Below, piece after piece: positions 26,681-38,800 of a DNA stretch of 64,000 nt; positions within the stretch are counted from its first letter, which is position 1; every line of letters begins with the position of its first letter. The position numbers were made by a program, and so were the translations under genes. Origin of the DNA: Macrosoma leucophasiata (lineage: Eukaryota > Arthropoda > Insecta > Lepidoptera > Hedylidae); NCBI GenBank assembly GCA_036365455.1, contig JAWQUS010000004.1, positions 8,625,501 to 8,689,500 on the forward strand, in the 5' to 3' direction. The notes below the pieces were generated by a model. It had not been told where the DNA came from. It saw only the letters and a list, made by a program, of their open reading frames with translations, and ran no database searches.

Positions 26681-27247
26681 CTAATATTTACAACGTGTAA
26701 CGGGAATAACGCACACTCTCAAACACCCCGATTAGAAAATCGAGTTGTAATCATAATACATTAACTGAAATTACATGTTTTTGTATTTAATATTTTTCAT
26801 TTAAGAAATAAGTTGTTCTCAATTTGTACGAACAGTATGCTCACCTTATGCATACTTACCCTACCTCTATCTACGGCCGCACATAAAACAAACCTACTCA
26901 CACACGCACACTGACGCATTGTGGTGTAGTGTATCTACTCGTAACCTGTGCACCCCTATTAGTAGCCAGTAATAAGATTCATTTTAACTATTTTATTTCT
27001 TTAATTATTATTTGTAATTAAATGCACGTCTCAACGAGTTCTAATATACATGTTGAGACAAGCATCTTATTTTGGATAGATGTTAGTCTCATGTTCACTA
27101 AATGGGTGACCATTATTTCATTATTTGTAATTAATTTTGGTACAAAATATGACGTATTAAAAATGCCTGAAATCGGTTCGGTTATCGATTCCGAACAATC
27201 TAGTTTTGGGTTGTACATTTAATCCTGTTACACGTTGTATATATTAG
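26681..27247. mobile_element. TIR element, about 565 bp, non-coding
   Basis: Left end 'ctaatatttacaacgtgtaa' followed by CGGGA; right end 'tcctgttacacgttgtatat' followed by 'attag'. These are inverted repeats of about 26 bases. The interior is AT-rich with a short hairpin (GTCTCAAC/GTTGAGAC at 27029-27059). Frames on both strands near 27018-27222 fall inside and are not genes. Confidence 0.65.
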
Positions 27248-28109
27248 GATTTTTTTATCATGGCTTAACAATACAATAAATGAATATTTTTAAACATGTT
27301 AGTTAATACATTCCCGGTAACAAATACATTTTATGTACCTGAACGTGAACATTAGTTTCAGTAGAGAGGCAGAAGTCGAAAGTGTCGTAAGAACTATTAA
27401 GAATGGAGTTCTACATTATGGACCGAGATTAACCCTGAACTAAAGTTTAAACCGTAAGTGAAACTGTTACCTTTTTTTACGCCCCTTAGTTATAAAGTGG
27501 ATTTGGACGTCGAGTGACTAGTGGCTAATAAACAGTTAAAACTATCAAACGTTTTTGGCGAGAATATATTGAACTGTTTATGGCTGAAATACGTCAGAGT
27601 TAAAATTCGGTCTATAATGTTGTTGAATTCCACCCTAAGGAGATGCAAGTGCTTATTTGCAAGATTACACTAGGGAAAATATCGGGACTGTGTTATTAGA
27701 CAATTAATTGTTTATAATAGGTATTCTATGTTAGAACAAATTCTCGCCCTCTCTTCCCTTTTCAACATGTTGTGGAAGTTACATGTGGGTAAGTTTAATC
27801 GCCATCGTTCTAATAAAATATTTTAATATTCAATTCAGAAATGTCACTTTTTAAGAAATATGTGAATGTTATTATATACAACACTCGGGATGTTGTCTTG
27901 CCGCCGCAATGAGTTTTTGTTAAAAACAACGGTTGAAAAGCGAACAGGGTATGTTGACATTAAGTTGTAAGTTAAGTAATGTAAATATTTTAAGTACCGA
28001 TAATATAGATTATTTTTGTTCAGATAATAAAGCTCACTATGTGATGAAACTGGTTTTTATTGAACGTCATTTTATCAACGCATATTTTAAGTCCCATTCC
28101 TCATTTTAT
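27248..28109. other. No feature recognised
   Basis: AT-rich intergenic DNA with no convincing exon or repeat ends. Confidence 0.35.
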
Positions 28110-28475
28110 TCCACAGTTCCAGGGCACTCCACTCGCCATTAGTAAGAGTATACGTCTATTATCTTGGCAACGCCTAAGACATTGTCATATCGAACGTAGT
28201 GCAATTCGAAGTCATATCGAGTGTAAAACCAAATTGGCATCCAAAAGCTAGGAGTGGTTAATTAAACGAGGCAGTATTTTTTACTACGAGGCAACTACTA
28301 CAGCTTTTAACGCCCAAGTGCGGCCCCATCTGGAATACTGCTCTTATTTGGGAGCCCACAAATACCAATTAGTCCACACCATATACAAACGCGCCGTTCG
28401 TATCGTTAACGACCTAGGACCTACTGACAGGCTCGAACATCTGAACCTGCGCAGACATTGGGAGTCTGTGCGTTG
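28110..28475 (+). pseudogene. LINE fragment, same family as 56548-57788
   Basis: Starts 'ccacagttccagggcactcc'. It encodes SHIECKTKLASKS, RPHLEYCSYLGAHKYQLVH and KRAVRIVNDLGPTDRLEHLN, all with counterparts in the LINE at 57060-57370. It is broken by stops and indels, is 5'-truncated, and also ends abruptly at its 3' side. Confidence 0.75.
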
Positions 28476-28639
28476 TTTAGTCAGAGAATATGTAACAATA
28501 CAACGAATGGACACGTAGAGAACAACAAAATATGCAGGTGCACCACGTGTAAATATACACGTCACTTATATGTCTGTGTATGGAATTTTGGCGGAGGGTC
28601 CGTGGTGTGGTTTAGTTTCTACATCGATGCAGACATCAT

Positions 28640-28690
28640 TTACAGAAGCGTTGTTACCCCTGAGGTCTGAGTTGTTTTGCCTTTGTTATA
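28640..28690 (-). repeat. Faint repA trace
   Basis: 'gttgttacccctgaggtctg' resembles one repA block only. Confidence 0.25.
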
Positions 28691-28904
28691 GGAATTACTT
28701 AATTCTTTAAACGGTAATAACAAAAAACAGGCATTCAGCCATTATCAAAATCACGTAGCGACCTAGTGGAACATAGAGAAAGTACAAGTACATGTCTAAT
28801 TACGGAAGTTGGCGTATCCGTGCTGAATCGACAATACGAAGTTTTCACCTAAGTTCGCTATTTCTTCTCAACGATTAATGGGTCCGCGGCCCACCAGCCA
28901 CTAA

Positions 28905-29108
28905 GGGACCGACCGCCTAACTGAAAATGCTTTCGTTTAGGACGTTATCTTGTCTGTTTCGTACCGCCTATTAAAACATTTTGCTCTAAGTCTATATCTA
29001 CCTGCGGGCGAAAACAATTCCAGGAAAAAGTTTGGTGGTACGAAACTGATAAGATGTTGTCATGATCGAAAGCTAAACGAAAGCATTTCAGTTAGGCGGT
29101 CGGCCTCT
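28905..29108. mobile_element. TIR element mitD, copy 1
   Basis: Left end GGGACCGACCGCCTAACTGA leads on through 'tgctttcgtttag'. The right end is its inverse: 'ctaaacgaaagcatttcag' followed by TTAGGCGGTCGG. The TIR is about 35 bases. The sub-terminal words 'tttcgtaccgcc' and 'ggtggtacgaaac' are also inverted. A second copy is at 36291-36512. Confidence 0.8.
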
Positions 29109-29337
29109 TGTTCGGAGGATCGTATTTCATAGGAGGAGCTCATAGGCATAAACATGATAGCTGTAGATGTTTTTCCTTTTATTATATTTTTCATTACACA
29201 GATAATCTTTATTGCCTAACCCTAAAATTAAATCGACTGCTCCCATACATTTTGGACAGGTGATATTATTTTTGACCATTTTAAAGTTAGCTCGCGACTT
29301 CATGGATCAATAAAATATCCCCTTGAATAAAAATTAC

Positions 29338-29692
29338 CATATACAGGGTCAATTTTAATTAACTGATCACCTCTCACAGGCAGCTTCCCTAGGTCAATCC
29401 CAACATTTGTTTTACGACTTTTTACAAATGTTGAAAAAAAACCCAAAAAAAAAATTTAAAAAATATTTTCAAGAGTTCAAAAGAGCATCGTCGCAGCGTC
29501 ACCCCGCAACCCCGCTGCCTGATTAAATGCAGAGGCAAAAAAACATTTTGTATCGAAAATTTAAATTATAAAAACTGAATTAAAAAAAATCGTAGAACAA
29601 ATGTTGTTGGGATTGATGTAGAGAGGATGTCTACAAGAGGTGATGCGGAATTTCAATTAACCATGTATATTTTCACCTTTTAATATATTAGA
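29338..29692. mobile_element. TIR element with arms of about 80 bp
   Basis: Left arm from 'atatacagggtcaatttta' through 'tgatcacctctc' to 'tcaatcccaacatttgtttt'. The right arm is its imperfect inverse ('gaacaaatgttgttgggatt', 'gaggtgatgcgg', 'aattaaccatgtatat'). It is non-coding and separates CHIC-side DNA from the SH3 gene. Confidence 0.65.
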
Positions 29693-32600
29693 TACTTTTG
29701 GTCAATGGTAAAGACAGGTAACTATTTTACCTAGTTTCAAAAGATCAATTCATAGACAAAACAAAATATTAATATCATATTTTATTATAAATAACTTCAT
29801 TATATAATACACATGGACACCTTCAAAATACTTAAGGCACTTAACATTATGGTCCCACCAAATAATATAACTAGATATCTAAAAAAAATGACACAAACAG
29901 AACTCAATATTCAAACGTAAAAAAATATTGCCGAAATATGTTGTATTTGTTACTATATTATGGCGTCTTAATGCTATCCATTCTAAATGGGACTGTCTTA
30001 ATACTTTATTGTTACCATATTGCATATTTTTATATTATTGATTATTTTCAAAGAGATCGACAGTTTATAGGGCACGTGACTCAAGAACACTACAAACCGG
30101 TCAAAATACCTGTGTATACCAGCGTTAGTAGAAAATGTTAGGTTATTTTTAAACAAAACAACAGTGACACTAAACACGATAAGCGCAAAATGCTAAATCG
30201 TACTGCGGGCGTACATTTGTTGGAAAACTAAACTAAATCGCTATTATCTTTGTCTCGTTTCTTCATACTCGCTTTATATAAATTTTATATAAACAAATGA
30301 AACAAAATTTATGTGACAGTGGATAGTAATTTACAGTTGGACGAAACTTAAACTTCTGGCATTTTGCCAGTTATTCCACCGATCTAAGAAAATAAACTGT
30401 AATATTGAGTCCGTTATTCGTAACGCAATAGAAATCATAGTAAACCCACACTTTGCGAATCAAAGTATACGGATACCACAAATATAAAAATCGACATAAT
30501 TTACAATAATATTTACATAACGCTTAAAACTAATAATCAGATCGCTCAGACAGATACACAACCATAATATGCTAATTTTGTTATTATATTAAATTCTCCC
30601 ATTTAAGGCATTGTTTTATACAAGCAAAAAAAAACATTATATTATTTACATTCAGTCATTTGGTCGCTACATATTATATTTTGTATTTAGATGCCATCTC
30701 ATTTGTTTCGGTCATCAAATTTTACTTAAGCTAGATAACAATACATATTAGTTATTAGATTATGGCAACAGCGGTATTCACTGCAATTAGTGGACAGACA
30801 CATTGCAGCGGAAATTATTATTTCGTCTCATTTGCACGAGCTATTTTAAAATGTCTAATAAAAAGCGATAACATTCAAATAAACGGCATGTTGACCTCAG
30901 TAAAGCGCCCGGATATGCTGGAGGTCGCAGGTTCGAATCCTAACCGAATTAGGTATTATTTAGATACTTTTTCTTCATATCGTTAATTTCGCTCGTATAT
31001 GTAGCATATATGTAGCAAAACAAATGAACAGTAAAAAATAACATACTTATTTTCACTCACACATTACGAAGATTTTGCAATCGCGCAGGCGCTCTTCGAC
31101 ATCTTAATACAAATTTAATTTACAATAAATCATATTATTATACTGCATCCATTATCTTATTACAATGAAAATTTTATTTTCTTTACCAAATATATAAAAA
31201 ATAAATATAATTATTGCACAGATTTATACGTTGTAAGAATATTAAATCCGATTTCATAAGTGTAGATGTAATACATATTAATCTCAAAACAATACAATCC
31301 ATTTTATTTTGAAACTGACTTATATATTTAGGTGTCACTTGCTCGGTAACGTTATAAAAAAATCAGTCGTTTTAAAGATGAGGGAAGCAAGGCCCTGCTT
31401 GAATGGATTTCGATCTGGTAAAATAGAATTTTGAGGCGTCACGATATGTTAAGTCTTTCCAGTCTTTGAATAATTTCTAATCACATTCCATTTCATACTA
31501 TTTGTTACTTACAATTTAATATCCAAGAAACGCCTCCTTTTTTTGAAGAAGGTTAAAATATTGTTAGTTATTTTATCCATCGATAAAAATCGATTGCACT
31601 AAAATTCCTTTTTTATATAAAATAATAAAATCAAGATAATAAAAGACCTATCACATGCACTTTACGTACTAATGTTACAAACTTTAAGTGAAAATCATTG
31701 TTTGCCTGTTTGTTTCTTTGATCACTGCTAAATTACAGAACTAAAAAATGAAAAATTTAAGTGAAAAACAGATAATGTACCTAATCCTTTAAATGTTGAT
31801 GACCATATTTTGACTAAATTATAATCAAAAAGATTCAGATAAGAACAAAGTGTAGGTAGAGATCGATGATGTAAATGTTGTACCTATTTAACATTTTAGC
31901 TTAATAAAGTAGAAAGATTGACAAAAAGAAACAGCAGGCAGTCATTATGATAATACATAATAATATTTTAAAAGTGATACTATTTAAAGCAGTACATTGT
32001 ACCTAAAAATAATAATATGTAGAAGACTTTTTCTTCTCTGTTATAACATTAGTCAATATCAGTGAGCAATAGGGGCTTTATTTAATTTGAAAATTAAATA
32101 GTGCTTGTCAAATAGAGACAGTTTTTTTATGGTAAACAATAATAATTAGACTAGTATTTTCTCTTACAAATGTTAAACTCAGATGATAAAATTACATCAG
32201 CATGTTCTCAGAACTAATTCAAAGATATAAAACCAAAATTATAAAAATACATTATTATAATGACTCAGCTTTTGTGATGACAATTAAACTATTGTTTTAC
32301 ATACATAATTTAAAATTATATTACATCAGTCCGTTTTAAGATTAAAGGTACGATTCCGAACTCCGCTGCACGCAACAGTGCTGCCGCCGCAGTCAGAATC
32401 TCTTACTTGATAAAATCTTCTACTTCCACTGTTATACGAACATAATGCATTGCTTGGCGTACGTATATTTTTAGATCTAACGAAAAACACATTGAGAACT
32501 TCCTTCAAATAATCAAGGCATGATTTAACTCGGTGTTATTTGTTTACTAATCTGGATAACAGTGCCACCTTAACTAATGAAAATATTAACATCATATCAA

Positions 32601-32819
32601 TACATTACATACAACCATACATTTCGGTATTCGTAGTAGACGAATAGGTACATACGTAAAGCATTGTGACAAACTGACTGACTGTGAAATAAGACAACGA
32701 ACATTAGATATAGGTAGCACTGTCATCGAATCGATTCCGCAGCTACGTACATAAAATAAGAATCACCTAACACGTTCTTTGGAACATTTGCTACAACATT
32801 GGCAAACTAAAGAAAATTT
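29693..32819. other. Probable long 3' UTR / flank of the SH3 gene, no coding exon seen
   Basis: About 3.1 kb of AT-rich DNA unusually free of the repeats that crowd the rest of the window. Several TTTATT words (AATAAA on the minus strand), for example near 29777, could serve as poly(A) signals for the SH3 gene. This is inference only. A tRNA-like Box B lies at 30932-30942. Confidence 0.35.
30893..30960 (+). repeat. tRNA-like SINE fragment
   Basis: 'gtaaagcgcccggatatgct' then 'ggaggtcgcaggttcgaatc' holds a clear Box B (GGTTCGAATCC). There is no matching Box A and no acceptor stem, so it is a remnant rather than a tRNA. Confidence 0.45.
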
Positions 32820-35800
32820 TTAACTCATCTGTACATAGTTAACCGGGAATTGACCTCTAAGACCGTTGCACTCACCCAAGCACCATTCGTCGTTGATTTT
32901 AGATATGACGAGGATATCATCGCCGATATTGAATCTGAGGTCACCGGATTGTACCGGCTCGAAGTCGTATAGGGCCTTGGCGTGGCCGATAATCGCGGGC
33001 GTGGCGCTCTCGTTGGGCAAGGGAACTTTGACCTGGACGTAGTTGGATGGGAAGAGCCCCTGCGCGCCGCTGGATAGACTACCGAAAATCCACTCGTCAT
33101 TCTCCCGCCTTATCAACTTTATTCTCGCGTTGACCTGGAATAAGAATAAAATGGAGCTTAGTTGATTAAACTATTACAATGAGGTCTTTTGATCCTCATG
33201 CAATAAAAAGGAAATTTAAAAAATCTAAATCTGCTGCTTTAAAGTGCAATTGAAGTATACTATAACCTGAAAATAATAAAACAACGCAAGTAAGTAGTCT
33301 AATTACTATGGAGCATAATTATTTCAAGTCAGAATCCATTATTAGGCAGATATTTTTTATATTGTATTTATGTTATTTTTTATATTCTATATATAGTATA
33401 TAATTATACCTATATTAATGTTCTTAGTGACACTCACGCCATTTTAAGACTAATTTAACGACATATCGACGCTTAAGAACCAAATCCATCTATCTACACA
33501 AAAACAACTTTTCAGGAGACGAAAAAAACCTTTAATTTTTTCCACAAATTTATTACGTGTCATAACTAAGGTGGTATTGGTATTGTCTTATAACTTTTTA
33601 TTTATCGCGAATTTGAGGTTACTGTTTAAAGAAAATCATTCGTAAGTTGGCCATTACAACAACTGCGTCAAAAAGTAAAAATCGACAAAAATGTAGATAG
33701 ATGGTTTTGGTTCTTAAGCGTCGATATCGGTTTATCCGTTTAGTTGTTACGAGGGAACACGGGAGCTGACACATACATTCAGGTCAAATACATAACCATA
33801 AAAAGTGCGTGATAACCTCAGACTCTCCTCTTAATTTTTATTTTATTATTATTATTTTTATTTTTTCCTGTTTTTTTATTTGTCGCCATATATTTATTTA
33901 TATATTATTTGTGTAATCTATATAATAGGTTGGGGAAAAAGTCTTTTCGCATTATAGTATGTATGAACTTGTAATAAAATCTCTTTGGCTGTAGTATTTA
34001 TATCTGGCTGGTTTTGGTATCATTGACAGTTAAAATTTTAAAGAACATAATTTCAAATTCAAATTAGGCAAATTTGTTATTTTCATTTGTTTTTCGTACT
34101 GTCAAGATGAGTGAATCTAATGAAGAAATTCGATACATTTTAAAATTTTACTACAAAAAAGGTAAAAATGCAACGCAAGCCGCGAAAAAAATTTGCGATG
34201 TTTATGTTTGGACCTAGTGCAGTGTCTGTGAGAGTAGCACAAATTTGGTTAAAGCGTTTTCAATCCGGAAATTTTGATGTCAAAGATGCACCTCGCTCTG
34301 GTCGCCCTATTACGGATAAAATGGATGCCATTTTTGAAAAAGTGGAGCAAGATCGACATATCAGTAGTTACGACGTAGCTGAAGAACTGAGAATTGATCA
34401 CAAAACAGTTTTGGCGCATTTGAAAAAAATCTGGGTACAAAAAAAAGCTCGATATTTGGGTACCTCACGAGCTCACTGAAAGAAACCTAATGAACCGTGT
34501 ACTCATTTGTGATTCTTTGTTACGACGTAATGAAACCGAATCATTTTTGAAGAAGCTGATAACTGGTGATGAAAAGTCCATCACGTACGACAAAAACGTG
34601 CGAAAAAGGTCGTGGTCAAAGGCCGGTCAGGCTTCTGCGAACCCGGGGCGAGACTGTGGCGAAACCCGGGTTAACTCGCAATAAGGTGATGTTGTGTGTG
34701 TGGTGGGATTGGAAGGGCATTATTCATTATGAGCTATTACCACCAGGCAGGACTATCGATTCTGAATTCTACTGCGAACAACTGATGAGATTTAAGCAAG
34801 AAGTTGAGAGAAAGCGGCCGGAATTGATCAACAGAAGGGGTGTGGTGTTTCATCATGATAACGCTAGACCTCACACATCTATAGCCACTCAGCAAAAATT
34901 AAGAGTTTGGCTGGGAGGTGTCAATGCATCCGCCGTATAGTCCTGACCTTGCACCTTCAGATTTCCACCTGTTTCGGTCTCTTCAGAATTCTTTATGAAA
35001 TGTTAGGTTAACATCACGAGAGGACTACCAAATCCACTTGTCGCGGTATTTTGATGAGAAGTCCCAAAATTTTTATAGCAATGGGATCATGTCCCTACCT
35101 ATAAGATGGCAAAAGGTTATCGAACAAAATGGTACATACATACTTTAGTTAAATTTAAATAAACTATATTAAAAAATGTTTTGAATTATCTTAAAAAATG
35201 CGAAGAAACATTTTCCCCAACCTAATATATACAAATAAATAAAATTGGAGTGTCTGTTTGTAATATAAGAATAACCTCTTTTTACTAAATGCATATGTAT
35301 GTATACACGGTACATATCCAACCACCAAAGCAACATTTTTTTTATCTGACGAGCAAACATACTGAACATATTCTGCATCATTATAACTAACAACTAAATG
35401 CATATTCTTATAAATAAACAATAATTTCCTGTCTCAATAACCGGCCACCTTGTTTGTGGCAACGGCGACCTTGCAGTTGTTAAAATATTATCCACTCGGA
35501 ATAACACTGCTTCCTCTATCCTTTATCAGTCATATTTGCTTCCGAAAGTTTTAGGTTCATTATCTTCACAAATAATACCTAATTATGAGTGTCTGTTTCT
35601 ACATAATATTAATAATTAAAAAAAAAAAATTAAATGTAGGATAATCTCGGCATTTATAACAGAAACCCATTTTATTTTAAAGATTCAATCAGGCCGATTT
35701 GTACGTATTTTTTTTGATAATTAATTGTATGTATCTATCTCAACTGAATGGGTCCGCCCACAACGCTACTGAAAATAGCCAGTAGGTAACTTTAAAAGGT

Positions 35801-38800
35801 TTTTGTGTAACCCGAAATTTAAATAGGAGGCGATATTCGTAGTAATCAATACATAGGACGTAATTATAAACATTCTCCTTGTTTGCCACTAAGCTTTTAT
35901 TAAATAAAAAAGTATGTACCTATTACTTATTACTACTATTTTAGTAACGCAGCGCGAAGACATTACACTACTCAAAATACCTACTAGTTTATTTACGAAT
36001 ACAAAACCAGGCATGACGAACCAGAATGAGCGAATGACTAAACAGATATACAATGCGAATGTGGATGGTTGCAGAGGCCCAGGAAGACCAAGGCTGACCT
36101 ACCATGACCAAATAGGTCGAGTTCTGTCTGATGGTGGGGTCAAAAGTCTTAGGAATCGGCGTGCATGTAAGAAGAGAATGATGAAGGTAGACGAGGCACG
36201 AGAGGTTTGTCAGAACCGGGATGTCTGGCGCTCTACACTCTCTGCCTACCCCGTTAAGGACCTGGCGTGAAGATACATACATACAAAACCAGGGGACCGA
36301 CCGCCTAACTTAAATGTTTTCATTTAGCTTTCGATTATAACATCTTTTCAGTTTCGTACCACCTTACTTTATCCTGGGTTTTCGTCCGCAGGAACCTATA
36401 TACTTAAGAGCAAAAGTGTGCCTGAAAAGCCTGGAAGTGTTTTAATAGGCGGTACGAAACGGTCAAGCAAGCGTCCTAAACGAAAGCATTTCAGTTAGGC
36501 GGTCGGCCCCTAGGCAGCATACAAGTAAAATAATCTTCCCACGAAGCAATACAAACTGATTATTGACATCATCGTAAACAATTACCTACTTATTGTCTCT
36601 TGTCCGTTTGATCTTCAATCTTGTTCTATGTAAATAGTCATTTAAACTTGTTTAAAAGAATCACTGCCGCTGCCAGTGGAAGTCACAATGCGATATCGAG
36701 TTCCTGTTATTGTGATACCGATGTGGTCAATGGAACGTTTTTTTTATCAATACAAATATCATTACACACATTGCAAATCCCACTCATGCACGCGATAAAA
36801 TATGAATAACAAAGCTGAAATAAATACACGAATGGAACGCAAATAACGCAACGTGACGCTGTTATATCCCAGATACAATTGCTTGGCGCAAAATAAAAAC
36901 ACATTACGTCAATTCAATGCCGCACAATATGTTTTGCATACACCAAGATTTTATTTTTAACATATTTTGAATCTAGTCCACGTTGAAATGCAGATCTGAT
37001 GTTAGGATAGTTTTTGAGAACTTGGATAGTAAAAAAATCACAACATTTTGTGGATTTTGTCGCAAACTTCTTCAGGCGATCTACAACAAGATTAAATAAT
37101 TAGTAATGATTACGTAAGATAAAACAATATGAATTATTTTGGTTTGTTTTGTCTTAACAATACACCTTTTAATCTTGTTATAGATCCCATGAAGAAGTTG
37201 GAAATGGTTCCGTAATAGGGGAAGGGCGGTACAGAAACTCAAACTCAAAATTTTTTTTAATCACTTGGAATTAAAAAAAATTGCTTGTGTTAGGTCTAAT
37301 TACATGGGGTATGATTCTATTTACCGGAAATAGTATCCAAACATGTACCTAGTAACGCCATATATGCGCCACCACATCCCTTGCTCGAGTTCTTCTGTCA
37401 CCTGTCACCAGGCCTCACCAGGCATCACCAGGCCTCTCAAACTCGATGCAATGGCCCAGGGCCATTGCATCGAGTGTTTGATGTAGGTACATATTGCTTG
37501 TCAAAGATTGTTAACAATATCTTTTATTTTAAGTTTCAATTGTGATTGTGACTTTATTATCAGAGTGCCCGAAAACTATCAAAACATCTTTATTTTTAAA
37601 GTAGGTACTTCCTTTGGAAAATATTGTGCGAGTTTATCTAACGTTTACAAAATATATATACCTATTAGGTATTTGTATTGAGGCAAAATAGCAGCATATA
37701 TTGCATTAGTGGCCCGCCCCAGCTTCGCACGGGTGCTATATTACCTACTTTACTACTATCGTATAAAATATATAGAATAGCCTATAGCACTCCTGAATAG
37801 TTTAGCTTTCTGATTGTGAAATTATTTTCATGATTGGTTCAGTATTTCCGAAAATTAGTACCTACAAACAAACAAACTTTACCTCTTCATAATATTAGCA
37901 AGTATAGAAGTATAGATTTAGGCAAAATAGTAGCTATCTTCGGGGTTAAGGTTTAACGCAAGTATAGTTACGAGGCCGTACATTAGCATCTAACCGATAC
38001 TCTGTTGTGTCGAACACTTGCTATTTAACCGGCAGATGGTTTAGGTAATATGGATACGTCCTCGACCTTTGTTCAACCACCAGCTCAGCCCCAACCCAGC
38101 GTATGTCATGAATGTGGACATAATTCACAATTTGGGGTTCCCATCGGACCACAAGATGGTAAGATGCACTCTAAAGATGTATTCTCCGAAAATGAGCAGA
38201 AGGACATTCAATGCACCACTCTGTAAACTTAAGTCCACTCATGAAAAAGACAACTACGTACAAAACCTTAAAGACAACCTAATAAAAAGGAAAGAAAAAA
38301 TTGATATCACTGAAAATATCCAAGTCCTAAGCGACACGCTGGAAGAAATTATCATAAAAATCCTTAAACAAGAAGGAAACAAGAATTTAAATAAAAGACA
38401 AAGAATTTTAAGCGACCAAACATTAAATTTCATCTCCAGGCACATAATCCTACTCAATACAAAAAATAAGTCTAAATCCTTGAAAGACGAACTTATCCAA
38501 TTATTTAAAAGTACAAATAAAGAGCAATTAGGAAGGACTATGAAACTCACAGAAGAAAAGTTATAGAGAAAAACATGACAACATTTAGAAGCTCAAAAAG
38601 AGGCTATAGAGAACTTACGAGCCACAAAAACTGGGTTCAATGCTTGAAAAGGGAGAAGATGAAATCAGGAATAGAGAAGACATAATAAAATGTGCAACAG
38701 CTTTTTATGCGGACCTATACAAAAAACCACAAGAATCGGAACAACAAGAAGTGGAAATGTGTCCCGCAGACCAAAATGTGATGGAAATCAGCACTTGGAG

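Noticed and set aside
27018..27222. 66-residue frames open on both strands
   Set aside because: Lie inside a non-coding TIR element.
30893..30960. tRNA gene
   Set aside because: Box B only; no acceptor stem or Box A.
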